Source of the DNA: an uncultured Blautia sp.
GTDB taxonomy: Bacteria; Bacillota; Clostridia; Lachnospirales; Lachnospiraceae
NCBI RefSeq assembly: GCF_934371575.1
Contig: NZ_CAKRNY010000002.1
Location: forward strand, 62,001-126,000
Direction of reading: 5' to 3'
Length of the DNA: 64,000 bases
Positions 1 to 10,403 of this stretch are shown piece after piece (positions within the stretch are counted from its first letter, which is position 1; every line of letters starts with the position of its first letter). The notes below the pieces were generated by a model. The model worked only from the letters and a program-made list of their open reading frames with translations. It searched no databases and was not told the DNA's origin. The translations under genes and the position numbers were made by a program.

Positions 1-261
1 GCCAAATGCTGCGTGATCCATGGTGTCCGGGGAAAAGCTGTCATACAGGCGCAGCTGCTCAAATCTTCCAATATCATGAAGCAGAGCGATCAGTTCTGCA
101 AGCTGCTGATCCTCCTCATTTAAATGCATCCGCTGCCCGATTTCCCGTGCGCTTTCTACTACCCCGTATGTGTGAATAATTTTTAATTTTATCTTCTCAT
201 CTTCTCTGTCGTATCCATCCAGATACTCTTCAAAAACGTCCTTTGCGTGTATAAAATTCAT
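1..261 (-). CDS. HD-domain phosphohydrolase, partial (3' end outside window)
   Basis: Reading the minus strand from an ATG at 261 gives 87 codons open to the window edge, so only the N-terminal part is present. The peptide contains a histidine in IIHTYGVVE (about residue 30) followed by LIALLHDIGRFEQ (about residue 60), the paired H and HD metal-ligand pattern of HD phosphohydrolases. The start is supported by AAAGGAAGA about 8 bases upstream. Members of this superfamily hydrolyse phosphoester bonds of nucleotides or related molecules; the substrate cannot be told here. It is divergent from the AraC gene at 450. Seen: the motifs and the open frame. Inferred: soluble metal-dependent hydrolase. 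Confidence 0.75.
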   Translation of the reverse strand, partial: MNFIHAKDVFEEYLDGYDREDEKIKLKIIHTYGVVESAREIGQRMHLNEEDQQLAELIALLHDIGRFEQLRLYDSFSPDTMDHAAFG

Positions 262-373
262 TTCCAGTATATCTTCCTTTCTGATGCAGCTTAAATGTAA
301 CTACATTTTTATTATAAACTACCAGCATTTCTTTTCCAATAGAAGCTGCGGATTTTCGGAAATTTCTACAGAC

Positions 374-402
374 TTGCGCAGGTCTTTTCCATAACGTATA
401 AT
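374..402 (+). promoter_or_regulatory. Candidate promoter of the AraC-family gene
   Basis: A perfect TATAAT (397-402) lies 17 bases downstream of TTGCGC (374-379), 48 bases before the AraC start codon. The -10 is consensus; the -35 keeps only TTG. The 188-base gap between the divergent HD and AraC genes shows no other clear signal. Confidence 0.5.
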
Positions 403-449
403 ACAAGGCAGCAAGTACACATATATAAACAGTTAATAAGGAGGCTGCC

Positions 450-1346
450 ATGGCACACAAAACACAGGATATTTCCCCAAATGTAGACGAAACCATGAAA
501 GAGCTTGGGACTCATGGTTCTTTTGAACTGCCTGTAGAAACTTATACAGATAACTGCGAAATTTTCCGTTCCTTATACAACCACTGGCATAAAGAAATGG
601 AGATTATTTTCATTGATAAAGGAAGCGGACTTGCACGTCTGAACAGGGAAACACTGCGCCTGAAAGAAGGCGATCTTCTGATTATAAACAGTGGCGTTCT
701 TCATGGGATTAAATCTGATTCCAGACATATTTTATATTATAGAAGTGTGGTGTTTGATCTTAGTTTTCTGGCTGGTTCTGCTGGCGATCTCTGTCAGGAA
801 AAGGTAATCTCTCTGCTTATGGAAAACCGTGCAGAATTTACCAATCTGATTACTCCCACCCATGAAAACTATAAGAATATTTCTCACCTTTTCCAGGAAA
901 TTCATAAATGCCACAATGAGCAGCCTCCTTTCTACTATATGAAACTGAAAGGGCTTTTCTATGGACTTTTTTATGAAATGCTGGCTGGAAATTATATTAT
1001 TACAACTGATGCAGAACAGAACAGGAATCTTTTATCAATAAAAAGAGTTTTAGATTACATCAGCGCCCATTACAGGGAGCCACTGTCCGTAAAAGAGCTG
1101 TCTGGTCTTTCCAATTACAGTGAATTCTATTTTATGAAGCTTTTTAAACAATATACCGGAAAAACAGCCGCAGCCTACTTAAATGACTACCGGCTTGAAA
1201 AAGCCAAATCCCTGCTTATGCACACAGATGCTTCCGTAACAGATATTGCCCTGGATGTAGGCTTTAATAACACCAGCTATTTTATAAAAAAATTTCAGGA
1301 AGCCAACCAGCTTTCACCGCACAAATTCCGCAAAAAAATGTCATAA
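450..1346 (+). CDS. AraC/XylS-family transcriptional regulator with N-terminal cupin
   Basis: A 298-residue protein. The N-terminal half (about residues 20-170) resembles the cupin ligand-sensing domain of AraC regulators (HWHKEMEIIFIDKGSG, then LKEGDLLIINSGVLHG). The last 100 residues carry the double helix-turn-helix, with LSVKELSGLSNYSEFYFMKLFKQYTG and DIALDVGFNNTSYFIKKFQE as the two characteristic blocks. The start ATG is preceded by AAGGAGGCTGCC. Family members usually sense a small sugar or metabolite and activate nearby catabolic genes. The only codirectional neighbour is glycogen phosphorylase, 136 bases downstream, so a role in carbohydrate control is plausible but not shown. Confidence 0.9.
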   Translation: MAHKTQDISPNVDETMKELGTHGSFELPVETYTDNCEIFRSLYNHWHKEMEIIFIDKGSGLARLNRETLRLKEGDLLIINSGVLHGIKSDSRHILYYRSVVFDLSFLAGSAGDLCQEKVISLLMENRAEFTNLITPTHENYKNISHLFQEIHKCHNEQPPFYYMKLKGLFYGLFYEMLAGNYIITTDAEQNRNLLSIKRVLDYISAHYREPLSVKELSGLSNYSEFYFMKLFKQYTGKTAAAYLNDYRLEKAKSLLMHTDASVTDIALDVGFNNTSYFIKKFQEANQLSPHKFRKKMS

Positions 1347-1416
1347 CAGAACAATTTTGTTGTATTTTTTCAGGAGCTGCATATGCTAATATAACACCAT
1401 CAGATAAAAAGTAATC

Positions 1417-1438
1417 CACCAGGCAGCAACTGCCGGTG
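1417..1438 (+). promoter_or_regulatory. Hairpin in the glgP leader
   Basis: CACC(A)GGCAG and CTGCCGGTG form a 9-bp stem with one bulged base and a three-base loop in the 5' leader of the phosphorylase gene. There is no following T-run, so it is not a classical terminator. It may stabilise the leader or block upstream readthrough; function unknown. Confidence 0.35.
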
Positions 1439-1482
1439 ATTTTAAACGAGCACAAATCGTATGCTCTTGAAAGGAGAACTTC

Positions 1483-3741
1483 ATGAAAGCTTTAGAAACT
1501 ATGATTCAGGACATGTTCCACAAAGACTGCGCAGCTTGTACTGACCAGGAAGTATATGAGGCACTTCTCACATATACAAAGAAACAGCTTGCTGCAAAAG
1601 GCTATCACGATGGCAAGAAAAAAATCTATTATATTTCTGCTGAATTCCTTATTGGAAAGCTTCTTTCCAACAATCTGATCAACCTTGGAATTTACGATGA
1701 GGTTGCAGAATTTCTGAAAGAAAACGGCAAATCTTTAGCAGAAATTGAGTCTGTTGAACCGGAACCATCACTTGGAAACGGTGGTCTTGGACGTCTGGCT
1801 GCATGTTTTCTGGACTCCATTGCGACACTTGGACTGCCTGGTGAGGGTATCGGTCTGAACTATCATCTTGGTCTTTTCAAACAGGTTTTCGAGGACAATC
1901 TTCAGCATGAAGTACCGAATCCATGGATTACTCCAGAATCCTGGCTGACTGCAACAGATGTGACTTATATGGTTCCATTCAGAGGTTTTTCCCTGAAATC
2001 CACCATGTACAATATTGATGTTGCAGGTTATGAAAACAAAGCGATCCGCCTTCGTCTTTTTGATATTGATCTGGTAGATGAGTCTATGGTTCATGATGGA
2101 ATTACTTTTAATAAAAAGGACATTTTACACAATCTGACATTATTCCTGTACCCGGATGACAGCGACGAAGATGGCCGCAAGCTTCGTGTTTATCAGCAGT
2201 ATTTCATGGTCAGCAACGCTGCTCAGCTGATTCTGGACGAAGCAGTTTCCAAAGGCTGCAATCTCCTTGATCTGGCTGATTATGCTGTTGTTCAGATTAA
2301 TGATACTCACCCAAGTATGATTATTCCAGAGTTCATTCGCCTTCTTGGTGAGCGCGGAATCGGCTTTGACGAGGCAGCTGAAATTGTTTCTCATGTATGT
2401 GCATACACCAATCATACGATTCTTGCTGAAGCACTTGAAAAATGGCCGATTCATTATCTTGAGGATATTGTTCCGCAGCTTGTTCCGATCATCCGCAAAT
2501 TAGATGAGAAGGTAAAAGCAAAATATCCTGCTGAAAATCTTGCCATTATTGACAGCAATAATCTGGTTCATATGGCACATATGGATATTCACTATGGTTT
2601 TTCTATCAATGGAGTTGCCGCTCTTCATACAGATATTTTGAAAAATTCCGAGCTGCATCAGTTTTATGAGATTTATCCTGAGAAATTCAATAATAAGACC
2701 AACGGTATTACCTTCCGCCGCTGGTTAATGTATTGCAACCAGCCACTTGCCAAATTTATTTCCTCTCTTATCGGTGATGGTTATAAAAAAGATGCAGACG
2801 AGCTGAAAAAGCTTCTGGCTTACAAGGATGATCCAAAGGTTCTTGATCAGCTGCTTGCAATTAAGGCAGATGCAAAAAAGATCTGTAAGGATTTTGTACT
2901 TGAAAATACCGGTATTGAAATCGATGAAAACAGCGTATTTGATATTCAGATCAAACGACTTCATGAGTATAAACGTCAGCAGTTAAATGCACTTTACATT
3001 ATTTACAAATACCTTGAAATCAAAGATGGAAAGAAACCTGAAAGACCGATTACTTTCATCTTTGGTGCAAAAGCAGCTCCTGCTTATTATATTGCAAAGG
3101 ACATCATTCACCTGCTCCTGACCCTGGAAACTCTGATCAAGAATGATCCTGATGTGGCACCTTATATGAAACTTGTTATGGTGGAAAATTATAATGTAAG
3201 TGCTGCTGAAAAGCTGATTCCGGCCTGTGATATTTCTGAGCAGATTTCCCTGGCTTCCAAAGAGGCAAGCGGCACCGGAAATATGAAATTTATGCTGAAT
3301 GGTGCAATTACACTTGGCACTATGGATGGTGCAAATGTGGAGATCAGTGATCTTGTTGGCAAGGATAATATTTACATCTTTGGTGAATCCAGTGATGAAG
3401 TTATCAAGCATTATGAGAAAATGGATTACAATTCCAGAGCTATTTATGAAGGTGATGCAGACATTAAGAAATACGTAGATTTCATTGTCAGCGAACCTAT
3501 GCTGAAGCTTGGTAAAGAGGACCATTTGAGAAACTTCTATAATGAGCTTTTAAACAAAGACTGGTTTATGACCTTACTGGATCTGAAAGATTATATTAAA
3601 GTTAAGGATCAGGTATTTGCAGATTATGCAGACCGCCACAGCTGGGCAAAGAAAATGCTCGTAAACATTGGAGAAGCAGGTTTCTTCTCTTCAGACAGAA
3701 CAATTGCACAGTACAATAAAGATATCTGGCATTTAAACTAA
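1483..3741 (+). CDS. glgP: Glycogen/starch/maltodextrin phosphorylase
   Basis: A 752-residue GT35 phosphorylase, which releases glucose-1-phosphate from the non-reducing ends of alpha-1,4-glucans using phosphate and pyridoxal phosphate. The N-terminal region has the family block [19 protein letters not shown]. The PLP-binding region is [12 protein letters not shown], with the lysine at residue 602. [10 protein letters not shown] and [10 protein letters not shown] are further signatures. At about 750 residues it belongs to the compact bacterial class, shorter than the animal enzymes (about 840). AAAGGAG lies 8 bases before the ATG. No other glycogen genes are adjacent, so it appears to be a stand-alone transcription unit. 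Cytoplasmic. Confidence 0.97.
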   Translation: MKALETMIQDMFHKDCAACTDQEVYEALLTYTKKQLAAKGYHDGKKKIYYISAEFLIGKLLSNNLINLGIYDEVAEFLKENGKSLAEIESVEPEPSLGNGGLGRLAACFLDSIATLGLPGEGIGLNYHLGLFKQVFEDNLQHEVPNPWITPESWLTATDVTYMVPFRGFSLKSTMYNIDVAGYENKAIRLRLFDIDLVDESMVHDGITFNKKDILHNLTLFLYPDDSDEDGRKLRVYQQYFMVSNAAQLILDEAVSKGCNLLDLADYAVVQINDTHPSMIIPEFIRLLGERGIGFDEAAEIVSHVCAYTNHTILAEALEKWPIHYLEDIVPQLVPIIRKLDEKVKAKYPAENLAIIDSNNLVHMAHMDIHYGFSINGVAALHTDILKNSELHQFYEIYPEKFNNKTNGITFRRWLMYCNQPLAKFISSLIGDGYKKDADELKKLLAYKDDPKVLDQLLAIKADAKKICKDFVLENTGIEIDENSVFDIQIKRLHEYKRQQLNALYIIYKYLEIKDGKKPERPITFIFGAKAAPAYYIAKDIIHLLLTLETLIKNDPDVAPYMKLVMVENYNVSAAEKLIPACDISEQISLASKEASGTGNMKFMLNGAITLGTMDGANVEISDLVGKDNIYIFGESSDEVIKHYEKMDYNSRAIYEGDADIKKYVDFIVSEPMLKLGKEDHLRNFYNELLNKDWFMTLLDLKDYIKVKDQVFADYADRHSWAKKMLVNIGEAGFFSSDRTIAQYNKDIWHLN

Positions 3742-3862
3742 AAAAACTGCTCTCAAAGCGTATATGCCTTGGAACATGATGCAGTGGCCAGGACTTGCAA
3801 AATCAGGTTTTTACTATTACAATAAACCATAACACATATGATTTACGAAAGGATTTTGCGAG

Positions 3863-4501
3863 ATGACAAAAGAAGAATTAGCGCTTGAGGTAATAGATCG
3901 TTTAAAGAAAGAATACCCTCTGGCAGACTGCACCCTTGATTACGATGAAGCCTGGAAGCTGCTGGTAAGTGTGCGTTTAGCTGCACAATGTACCGATGCC
4001 AGAGTGAATGTAGTCGTCCAGGATCTGTACGCAAAATATCCGGATGTGGCCGCTCTTGCAGCCGCCACTCCGGAGGAAATTGAGACCATTGTAAAGCCTT
4101 GCGGACTTGGAAAAAGTAAGGCCAGAGATATCAGTGCCTGCATGAAAATTCTTCATGAAAAATATCAGGACAACGTCCCCTGTGACTTTGATGCCCTTCT
4201 CTCCCTCCCTGGTGTTGGACGAAAAAGCGCAAACCTGATCATGGGAGATGTGTTCGGAAAACCAGCTATTGTTACTGATACGCATTGCATCCGTCTTTCC
4301 AATCGAATTGGTCTCGTAGATAATATCAAGGATCCAAAAAAAGTAGAAATGGCATTATGGAAAATCATTCCTCCACAGGAAGGAAACGATCTCTGTCACC
4401 GCCTTGTCAACCACGGGCGCGAGGTCTGTACAGCCAGAACCAAACCTTACTGTGATCGATGCTGTCTCGCTGATATCTGTGCTAAAAACGGAGTAAATTA
4501 A
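3863..4501 (+). CDS. nth: Endonuclease III (DNA glycosylase/AP lyase)
   Basis: A 212-residue base-excision repair enzyme that removes oxidised pyrimidines and cleaves the abasic strand. The helix-hairpin-helix LPGVGRKSANLIMG contains the catalytic lysine, and the catalytic aspartate is in VTDTHCIRLSNRIG. The C-terminal 4Fe-4S loop is present as CTARTKPYCDRCCLADIC; its first spacing is C-x7-C rather than the C-x6-C of the E. coli enzyme, and the rest (C-x2-C-x5-C) is standard. Length is typical. It lies 121 bases after glgP and is convergent with the ABC permease gene, separated from it by a hairpin. Confidence 0.95.
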   Translation: MTKEELALEVIDRLKKEYPLADCTLDYDEAWKLLVSVRLAAQCTDARVNVVVQDLYAKYPDVAALAAATPEEIETIVKPCGLGKSKARDISACMKILHEKYQDNVPCDFDALLSLPGVGRKSANLIMGDVFGKPAIVTDTHCIRLSNRIGLVDNIKDPKKVEMALWKIIPPQEGNDLCHRLVNHGREVCTARTKPYCDRCCLADICAKNGVN

Positions 4502-4504
4502 AAT

Positions 4505-4554
4505 AGAGGGAGGCATTTTCGTCTGAAATATTTCTTGCGAAAATGCTTCCCTCT
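4505..4554. terminator. Bidirectional terminator between nth and the ABC permease
   Basis: AGAGGGAGGCATTTTCG (4505-4521) pairs with CGAAAATGCTTCCCTCT (4538-4554), a 17-bp stem with one G-T wobble and a 16-base loop. It sits between two convergent genes, just after the nth stop and reaching the permease stop codon at 4555, so it probably ends both transcripts. Confidence 0.8.
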
Positions 4555-5331
4555 TCACTGTTGTTCCCCGACAATTTTTCTTAATATAAACATAAAAGCT
4601 TTCTCAAATCCAACGCTCACTACAATAATAACTATTGTCCATGCAAACAGATCCGGTGTTTCCAAATAGACTTTGGCTTTATATAATTTCTCACCAATAG
4701 AACCTGCAGGAATTCCAATTACTTCTGCAGCAATTCCTGCCTTCCAACAAAGCCCCAGTCCAAGCTTACAGGCTGTAGCTGCATAGGGCATCACCTGTGA
4801 AAGATATACAAACTGTATCTTTTTTCCAATTCCTGCACCAAAAGAATCTGCCATTTCCAGAATCTGTTTATCTGTCTGCCTTATACCTTCCAGAATATTG
4901 GTATATACAACTGGAAAAACCATAAGAAATGAAATAAAAACAGATAAATTTCTGGATGGAATCCAAATCAGACACAGAATAATAAACGAGGCCACAGGTG
5001 TTGCTTTTATCACCATAACCAACGGCTCCATCAACACTTCTGCAATCCAAAACCCACTGGAAAGCGCTGCCAGAACGGTTCCCAAAATCAGCGCCAGAGA
5101 AAATCCAAGAACAATTCTTCCAAAACTAAACGCAACAGATTTCCAGAAATCAGCCATTACCACCAATTCTGCAAGCCTCTTTATAACAGAAACAGGAGAT
5201 GCCAGAAGGATCTCCTGTTTCAGCCACATACTGGCAAACTGCCATACAAATATCCATATGACAGCAGCCAGAATTTTATAGAATGTTCCATATTTTTTTT
5301 TATTTTCAACGCTTGTAATAGAAGTCCTCAT
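4555..5331 (-). CDS. ABC transporter permease, SsuC/TauC/ThiX-like
   Basis: A 258-residue integral membrane protein with about six hydrophobic segments. The cytoplasmic EAA-type loop (ADSFGAGIGKKIQFVYL, then PYAATACKLGLGLCWK) couples the permease to an ATPase in this importer class, which moves nitrate, sulfonate, taurine or thiamine-precursor pyrimidines. Its start codon lies inside the end of the substrate-binding protein gene (26-base overlap), so the two are translationally linked. No ATPase gene is present: the next gene, nth, is on the other strand. The ATPase must be supplied from elsewhere or the system is incomplete. The substrate cannot be deduced. Confidence 0.88.
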   Translation of the reverse strand: MRTSITSVENKKKYGTFYKILAAVIWIFVWQFASMWLKQEILLASPVSVIKRLAELVVMADFWKSVAFSFGRIVLGFSLALILGTVLAALSSGFWIAEVLMEPLVMVIKATPVASFIILCLIWIPSRNLSVFISFLMVFPVVYTNILEGIRQTDKQILEMADSFGAGIGKKIQFVYLSQVMPYAATACKLGLGLCWKAGIAAEVIGIPAGSIGEKLYKAKVYLETPDLFAWTIVIIVVSVGFEKAFMFILRKIVGEQQ

Positions 5332-6292
5332 CTGGTAACTGACCTCCGATTGTTTCCGGATTCTGCTCGTTTAATGTATTCAGATAACCAGAAAGAATAG
5401 TCTGCATTTCATCACCTTCCATGAATACAATACTGCATTCCGGAATCGCTTTTGCAGCAACCTCTGCCGGGATGATATCATGGTTTCCGATAATTTCAGC
5501 AGCTGCATCCGTATCCGAGTTTACAAATTCTACAGAAGCTTTATATGCATCCATAACTGCATCTACATCAGCCTCATGTTCCTTTAAATAATCATTTTCA
5601 GCGATCACAACACCGGTTACAAGCTTGCTTCCATCTGTCACTGAGGATTCCCAGAGTTCATTCAGATCAAGGGCTACACGGAGATTTTCATTCTTCATAA
5701 GAGCGGTTGTTACAAAGGGCTGCGGAAGAAGTCCTACTGCTGTCTGGTCTTCTGCAAGAGCTGCCACAACTTCTGCATGCTCAGATTTATACTCAATGGT
5801 TACGTCCTTCTTTGGATCTAATCCATTAAACTCCAAAACAGAATTTAGAGCATATTCGGGAGTGGCGCCTTTGCCACTGGCATAGATTGTTTTTCCCTTC
5901 AAGTCCTCTGCAGACTGAATAGAATCTCCGTTCTCTACTAAATATAAAACACCAAGTGTATTCACTGCAATCACACTGATATTCTTATCAGTCTTCTGAT
6001 ATAAAACAGAAGCAAGGTTAGCAGGAACAGCTGCCACATCCACCTTTCCCTGCACGATCAGTGGCACAATTTCATCCGGAGCCGCAGCAATCGTAAAGTC
6101 ATAATTTTCATCATCAAGAAGCTGCGCCATCCCCATTGCAGTAGGCCCTTTCAAAGCACCTATTTTCATCACAGAAGCAGATTCTTCATTCTGTTCTTCT
6201 GCAAATACCATATGAGCGCTTCCAATATTTCCAGTTAAAGTTCCAACACCAAGTACTGCGATCATAAGTCCTGCTAATGTTCTTCTCATCAT
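5306..6292 (-). CDS. ABC substrate-binding protein, NMT1/THI5/SsuA-like, without lipobox
   Basis: A 328-residue exported protein. An N-terminal signal peptide (MMRRTLAGLMIAVLGVGTL, cleavage probably near FAEEQ) is followed by a periplasmic-binding-type fold with the pattern KIGALKGPTAMGMAQLL, DEIVPLIVQGKVDVAAVP and GKTIYASGKGATPEYALN typical of NMT1/sulfonate binding proteins. No cysteine follows the signal peptide, so it is not a normal Gram-positive lipoprotein and how it stays at the cell is unclear. An AAAGGATG element precedes the double ATG. It is codirectional with the fatty-acid operon regulator 66 bases upstream and might be cotranscribed. Ligand unknown. Confidence 0.85.
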   Translation of the reverse strand: MMRRTLAGLMIAVLGVGTLTGNIGSAHMVFAEEQNEESASVMKIGALKGPTAMGMAQLLDDENYDFTIAAAPDEIVPLIVQGKVDVAAVPANLASVLYQKTDKNISVIAVNTLGVLYLVENGDSIQSAEDLKGKTIYASGKGATPEYALNSVLEFNGLDPKKDVTIEYKSEHAEVVAALAEDQTAVGLLPQPFVTTALMKNENLRVALDLNELWESSVTDGSKLVTGVVIAENDYLKEHEADVDAVMDAYKASVEFVNSDTDAAAEIIGNHDIIPAEVAAKAIPECSIVFMEGDEMQTILSGYLNTLNEQNPETIGGQLPDEDFYYKR

Positions 6293-6358
6293 AAAACATC
6301 CTTTCCGGATCCTGTCAGATCCCCTGTATAGATTGAAGTCAGCTATATTTTGCCAGTA

Positions 6359-6796
6359 TTATGACTTATACTGTCTGAAAAAAAGTGTGAGACTTTCCAG
6401 TGCTTTCACAAGAACAAGTGACTCTTTTTCATCCAGCGTATCCAGTACAGCATCGGTCATCCTGCGATGAAATTCAGCATGATGATGATATGCTTTTCTT
6501 CCCTTTAAGGTGAGATGAATAAACACTACCCGACGGTCCTGTTCGCTTCTTTCTCTTGTGGTATAGCCTTTTTTTACCAGACTGTTCATGGAAGTAGTAA
6601 GCGAACCAACTGTGATATTCAGCTTCGCAGCAATATCTGACATTTTATTTCCGCCAAGACCGACAGCCTCAATAATATGCATATCATTGTTCGTAATATC
6701 CTTATATTCTTCCGTAATGATTGCCTGCTCTTCCAGTTCCATGATCTCGTTAAACAGATGTACCAGTACATCGTTAATAACTTCCCTGTTTTCCAC
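6359..6796 (-). CDS. fabT: MarR-family regulator, FabT-like
   Basis: A winged-helix MarR protein of 145 residues. The wing region KKGYTTRERSEQDRRVVFIHLTLKG and recognition helix KLNITVGSLTTSMNSLVKKG are clear. A longer frame starting further upstream exists, but the GTG at 6796 is preferred because GTAGGAG lies 7 bases before it and the product then begins like FabT (ENREVINDVLVHLFNEI). FabT represses fab genes in Firmicutes when acyl-ACP is available. Here it is the last gene of the operon, whereas in streptococci it is near the front. Its likely operator is the palindrome upstream of fabH at 16342. Confidence 0.8.
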   Translation of the reverse strand: MENREVINDVLVHLFNEIMELEEQAIITEEYKDITNNDMHIIEAVGLGGNKMSDIAAKLNITVGSLTTSMNSLVKKGYTTRERSEQDRRVVFIHLTLKGRKAYHHHAEFHRRMTDAVLDTLDEKESLVLVKALESLTLFFRQYKS

Positions 6797-6892
6797 TCTT
6801 TTATCTCCTACAATGTGACAGTATTTTTCCCAAAACACCCAAGCAAATATTTACGGTAAGTATATCACAATTTCATATTTTTTTCTACAATT

Positions 6893-8608
6893 TTACAATT
6901 TTCGAAAACGGTCGTAACGCTTATTCAGTAATTTTTCCGTGTCTAAAGCACAGTAAGTTTCCAGAAAAGCACCTATTTGATTTTTCAAAAGTTCCATGAC
7001 CGTTTCCATGTTTTCTCTTGTGAGAGGCTCTTTCTCAGGAATCATCTGCTCTATAACCCCAAGTTCTTTCAGGTCAGCAGCTGTAAGCTTCATCACCTCT
7101 GCTGCTTCCTTTGCTTTCTTACTGTCTTTCCACAAAATAGATGCAAATCCCTCTGGTGAAAGAATAGAATAAATAGAATTTTCCAGCATCCAAACCTCAT
7201 CTCCTGCAGCAAGAGCAAGGGCACCGCCGCTTCCGCCTTCTCCGATCACAATAGAAAGCACAGGAACTTTAAGCCCGGAAATCTCAAAAAGATTTCGTGC
7301 GATTGCCTCACCCTGCCCGCGTTCTTCTGCCTCCAGGCCACAAAATGCACCTGGAGTATCCACAAAACAGATTACCGGTCTGTTAAACTTTTCTGCCTGC
7401 TTCATAAGGCGCAATGATTTGCGATAGCCTTCCGGAGAAACCATACCAAAATTATGCGTAATATTTTCTTTGGTTCCATTTCCTTTTTCCTGAGCCAGCA
7501 CTGTTACAGGCATTCCTGCAAAATATGCAATTCCTCCGATCAGAGCCGGATCGTCGCCAAAAAGACGATCACCGTGAAACTCTGTAAAATGATGAAAAAG
7601 CCAGGGAATATAATCTTTTCCCGTAGGGCGTTCCTTGCTGCGGGCAATAGTCACATGTTCCCAGGCAGATTTTTCAGATACATTTTCTGCAGCGGAACAT
7701 GCAGTTTTCGTCATTTCAGATCGGATTCCTGACATGTTTTCAACTTGAACAGAACCTTTAGAACTGTGGATTTTCAGAATCTTTGCCAGCACTTCTTTCA
7801 TATCTTTTCGTTCTACAATCTGATCAATAAAACCATGCTCCTGAAGAAATTCTGACCTCTGAAATCCTTTTGGAAGCTTCTGGCGAATAGTCTGTTCAAT
7901 TACTCTGGGACCAGCGAAACCAATCAAAGCATTTGGCTCTGCCAATATAATATCTCCCAACATGGCAAAGCTTGCAGTTACCCCTCCTGTAGTTGGATGC
8001 GTAAGAACACTGATATAAAGAAGACCTGCATCACTGTGTCTTTTTAATGCAGCGGAAGTCTTTGCCATCTGCATTAAGGATACAATTCCCTCCTGCATTC
8101 TGGCGCCTCCGGAGCATGCAAAAAGAACAACCGGAAGCCGTTTTTCTGTAGCTTTTTCCACCGCTCTTGCAATCTTTTCCCCTACATTTTCTCCCATACT
8201 TGCCATAAGGAAACGACTGTCACATACGCCAAGAACCACCTCTGTTCCGCCGATCATTGCTTTTCCTGTGATAATCGCCTCATCAAGATTTGTCTTCTTC
8301 TGAAGCATTTTCACCTTTTCTTCGTACCCTTTATAGGATAAAGGATTACTTACAGGCATCGTCTTATCCCATTCTTCAAAGGTCCCCTCATCAGCGATCA
8401 TTTCAATTCTTCGCCTTGCATGAACACGAAAATAATTGCCACAATGAGGACAAATATAGGCATTCTTTTTCACCTCATCTACAAAAACAGCCGACTTACA
8501 GGCATTGCATTTTTTCAGCATACCATCTGGCACTTCTGGTTTTATTTCTGTTTCTGTTCCTGCAGTTCTGTTTGCAATTGTACGTTTAAAGGCATACCTA
8601 AGCTTCAT
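6893..8608 (-). CDS. accDA: Acetyl-CoA carboxylase carboxyltransferase, fused beta-alpha subunits
   Basis: A 571-residue fusion of the two carboxyltransferase subunits that move the carboxyl group from biotin to acetyl-CoA, making malonyl-CoA. Residues 1-285 are AccD: a zinc ribbon ([20 protein letters not shown] then PHC) and the crotonase-type core with [20 protein letters not shown]. Residues 310-571 are Acc[22 protein letters not shown] and [20 protein letters not shown]. In E. coli these are separate genes. There is no internal stop between the domains and the linker around 290-310 is short, so the fusion is a single reading frame. It overlaps the end of accC by 11 bases. Confidence 0.95.
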   Translation of the reverse strand: MKLRYAFKRTIANRTAGTETEIKPEVPDGMLKKCNACKSAVFVDEVKKNAYICPHCGNYFRVHARRRIEMIADEGTFEEWDKTMPVSNPLSYKGYEEKVKMLQKKTNLDEAIITGKAMIGGTEVVLGVCDSRFLMASMGENVGEKIARAVEKATEKRLPVVLFACSGGARMQEGIVSLMQMAKTSAALKRHSDAGLLYISVLTHPTTGGVTASFAMLGDIILAEPNALIGFAGPRVIEQTIRQKLPKGFQRSEFLQEHGFIDQIVERKDMKEVLAKILKIHSSKGSVQVENMSGIRSEMTKTACSAAENVSEKSAWEHVTIARSKERPTGKDYIPWLFHHFTEFHGDRLFGDDPALIGGIAYFAGMPVTVLAQEKGNGTKENITHNFGMVSPEGYRKSLRLMKQAEKFNRPVICFVDTPGAFCGLEAEERGQGEAIARNLFEISGLKVPVLSIVIGEGGSGGALALAAGDEVWMLENSIYSILSPEGFASILWKDSKKAKEAAEVMKLTAADLKELGVIEQMIPEKEPLTRENMETVMELLKNQIGAFLETYCALDTEKLLNKRYDRFRKL

Positions 8609-9962
8609 TTACCTTCACTCCTCCGATCTGGTGAGTTTCCAGAAAACCGATGTCAAATATTCCGCTCTGATAATCCGGATCATTCATAATTTCAAACTGA
8701 TAGTCAACATTTGTATCGACACCCTGAATAATGATCTCGCCAAGAGCACTCTTCATTTTTGCAATTGCTTCCTCCCGATTGTTGCCATGCACAATCAGCT
8801 TTGCCAGCATGGAATCATAGTATGGCGGTATCTGATAACCATTATAAATACCTGTATCTACCCGGATTCCCTGTCCTCCCGGAAGATGGAGATCTGTAAT
8901 TGTCCCCGGAGAAGGGCGAAAATTTTTCCACGGATTTTCTGCATTAATACGACATTCAATAGCATGTCCCTGCATATGAATATCCTTTTGTGAAAAAGAT
9001 AATACTGCACCGGAAGCAATCTTTAACTGCTCCTTCACAAGATCCAGACCAGTCACCCATTCCGTTACAGGATGCTCCACCTGAATACGGGTATTCATCT
9101 CCATAAAATAAAACTTTCCTGTCTTTTCAAGAAGAAATTCAATGGTTCCCGCATTTACGTAATGGGCTGCTTTGGCAGCCTTTACAGCTGCAATTCCCAT
9201 TGCATTTCTCAGTTCATCTGAAACAGCCAGTGAAGGAGATTCCTCTATCATTTTCTGATGATTTCGCTGAATGGAACAGTCTCGTTCTCCAAGGTGCACC
9301 ACATTTCCATGACTGTCTGCAAGGATCTGAAACTCAATATGTCTTGGATGTTCCACAAAATGCTCGATATACATGGTTCCATCTCCAAATGCAATCTGAG
9401 CTTCCTTCTGAGCCGTAAGAAATGCCAGTTCAAATTCTTCTTTGGAAAATGCGGTTCGCATACCTTTTCCACCGCCTCCAAGAGCAGCTTTAATGATTAC
9501 AGGGTACCCAATCCTGTCTGCTTCTTCTGCTCCTGTTTTTACATCAAAAATAGCATCTACAGTTCCTGGAATCACCGGTACTCCGGCAGCTTCCATTGTG
9601 TTTCTGGCAATCTGTTTATTCCCAAGATTCTGAATTACCTGAGAAGGAGGGCCTACAAAAACAATGCCGCACTGTTCACAGATCTGCGCAAATCTGGCAT
9701 TTTCAGATAAAAAACCAAACCCTGGATGTATGGCATCTGCCCCGGAAACTATGGCTGCACTGATAATATTTTCCATGTTCAGATAACTTTTTACAGAGGG
9801 ACCCGGGCCAATGCAGATTGCTTCATCAGCCAGCTGCGTGTGCAGACTTTCCTTATCTGCCTCAGAATAAACAGCAACTGCCTCTATTCCCATTTCCCGG
9901 CATGCCCGGATAATTCGCACTGCAATCTCTCCCCGATTGGCAATCAATAGCTTTCTGATCAT
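8598..9962 (-). CDS. accC: Biotin carboxylase subunit of acetyl-CoA carboxylase
   Basis: A 454-residue ATP-grasp enzyme that carboxylates biotin on AccB using bicarbonate and ATP. It starts with the typical [18 protein letters not shown]. It contains the ATP-binding glycine-rich loop [12 protein letters not shown] and the biotin carboxylase signature [18 protein letters not shown]. Length matches the family. It starts 4 bases after the fabZ stop and its end overlaps accDA, consistent with tight translational coupling in the operon. Cytoplasmic. Confidence 0.97.
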   Translation of the reverse strand: MIRKLLIANRGEIAVRIIRACREMGIEAVAVYSEADKESLHTQLADEAICIGPGPSVKSYLNMENIISAAIVSGADAIHPGFGFLSENARFAQICEQCGIVFVGPPSQVIQNLGNKQIARNTMEAAGVPVIPGTVDAIFDVKTGAEEADRIGYPVIIKAALGGGGKGMRTAFSKEEFELAFLTAQKEAQIAFGDGTMYIEHFVEHPRHIEFQILADSHGNVVHLGERDCSIQRNHQKMIEESPSLAVSDELRNAMGIAAVKAAKAAHYVNAGTIEFLLEKTGKFYFMEMNTRIQVEHPVTEWVTGLDLVKEQLKIASGAVLSFSQKDIHMQGHAIECRINAENPWKNFRPSPGTITDLHLPGGQGIRVDTGIYNGYQIPPYYDSMLAKLIVHGNNREEAIAKMKSALGEIIIQGVDTNVDYQFEIMNDPDYQSGIFDIGFLETHQIGGVKVNEA

Positions 9963-9966
9963 AATT

Positions 9967-10395
9967 TCACCCTACCATAAATGTAAGCTCAGCCTTCACA
10001 ACAACCTTTCCGTCCACAGTTGCAATTGCCTCTCCGACACCCATTGGACCTTTCTGCTTTATGACTCTCATTTCCAGTTTCATCTTGTCTCCTGGCTGTA
10101 CTTTTCCCTTGAACCGACACTTATCAATGCCTCCAAAATATGCAATTTTACCTTTGTTTTCCGGTTTGGAAAGGATTGCAACTGCGCCTGTCTGAGCCAG
10201 TGCTTCCACGATCAGAACGCCTGGCATTACAGGCTCCTGAGGAAAATGTCCTTTGAAAAAGTCCTCACGAAATGTTACACATTTATAACCAACCGCAAAC
10301 TCTCCCGGTTCATAATCTTCAATATAATCCACCAGAAGGAATGGGTGGCGATGAGGAAGAATTTCCTCAATTTGTTTTATATTTAAATGATTCAT
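9967..10395 (-). CDS. fabZ: 3-hydroxyacyl-ACP dehydratase
   Basis: A 142-residue hotdog-fold dehydratase that converts beta-hydroxyacyl-ACP to trans-2-enoyl-ACP. The catalytic histidine is in LPHRHPFLLVDYI (His17) and the acidic partner lies in GHFPQEPVMPGVLIVEALAQ. GGAGTAAAT precedes the ATG. No second FabA/FabZ or FabM isomerase is visible in the operon, so how unsaturated fatty acids are made, if they are, is not answered by this locus. Confidence 0.96.
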   Translation of the reverse strand: MNHLNIKQIEEILPHRHPFLLVDYIEDYEPGEFAVGYKCVTFREDFFKGHFPQEPVMPGVLIVEALAQTGAVAILSKPENKGKIAYFGGIDKCRFKGKVQPGDKMKLEMRVIKQKGPMGVGEAIATVDGKVVVKAELTFMVG

Positions 10396-10403
10396 ATTTA
10401 CTC

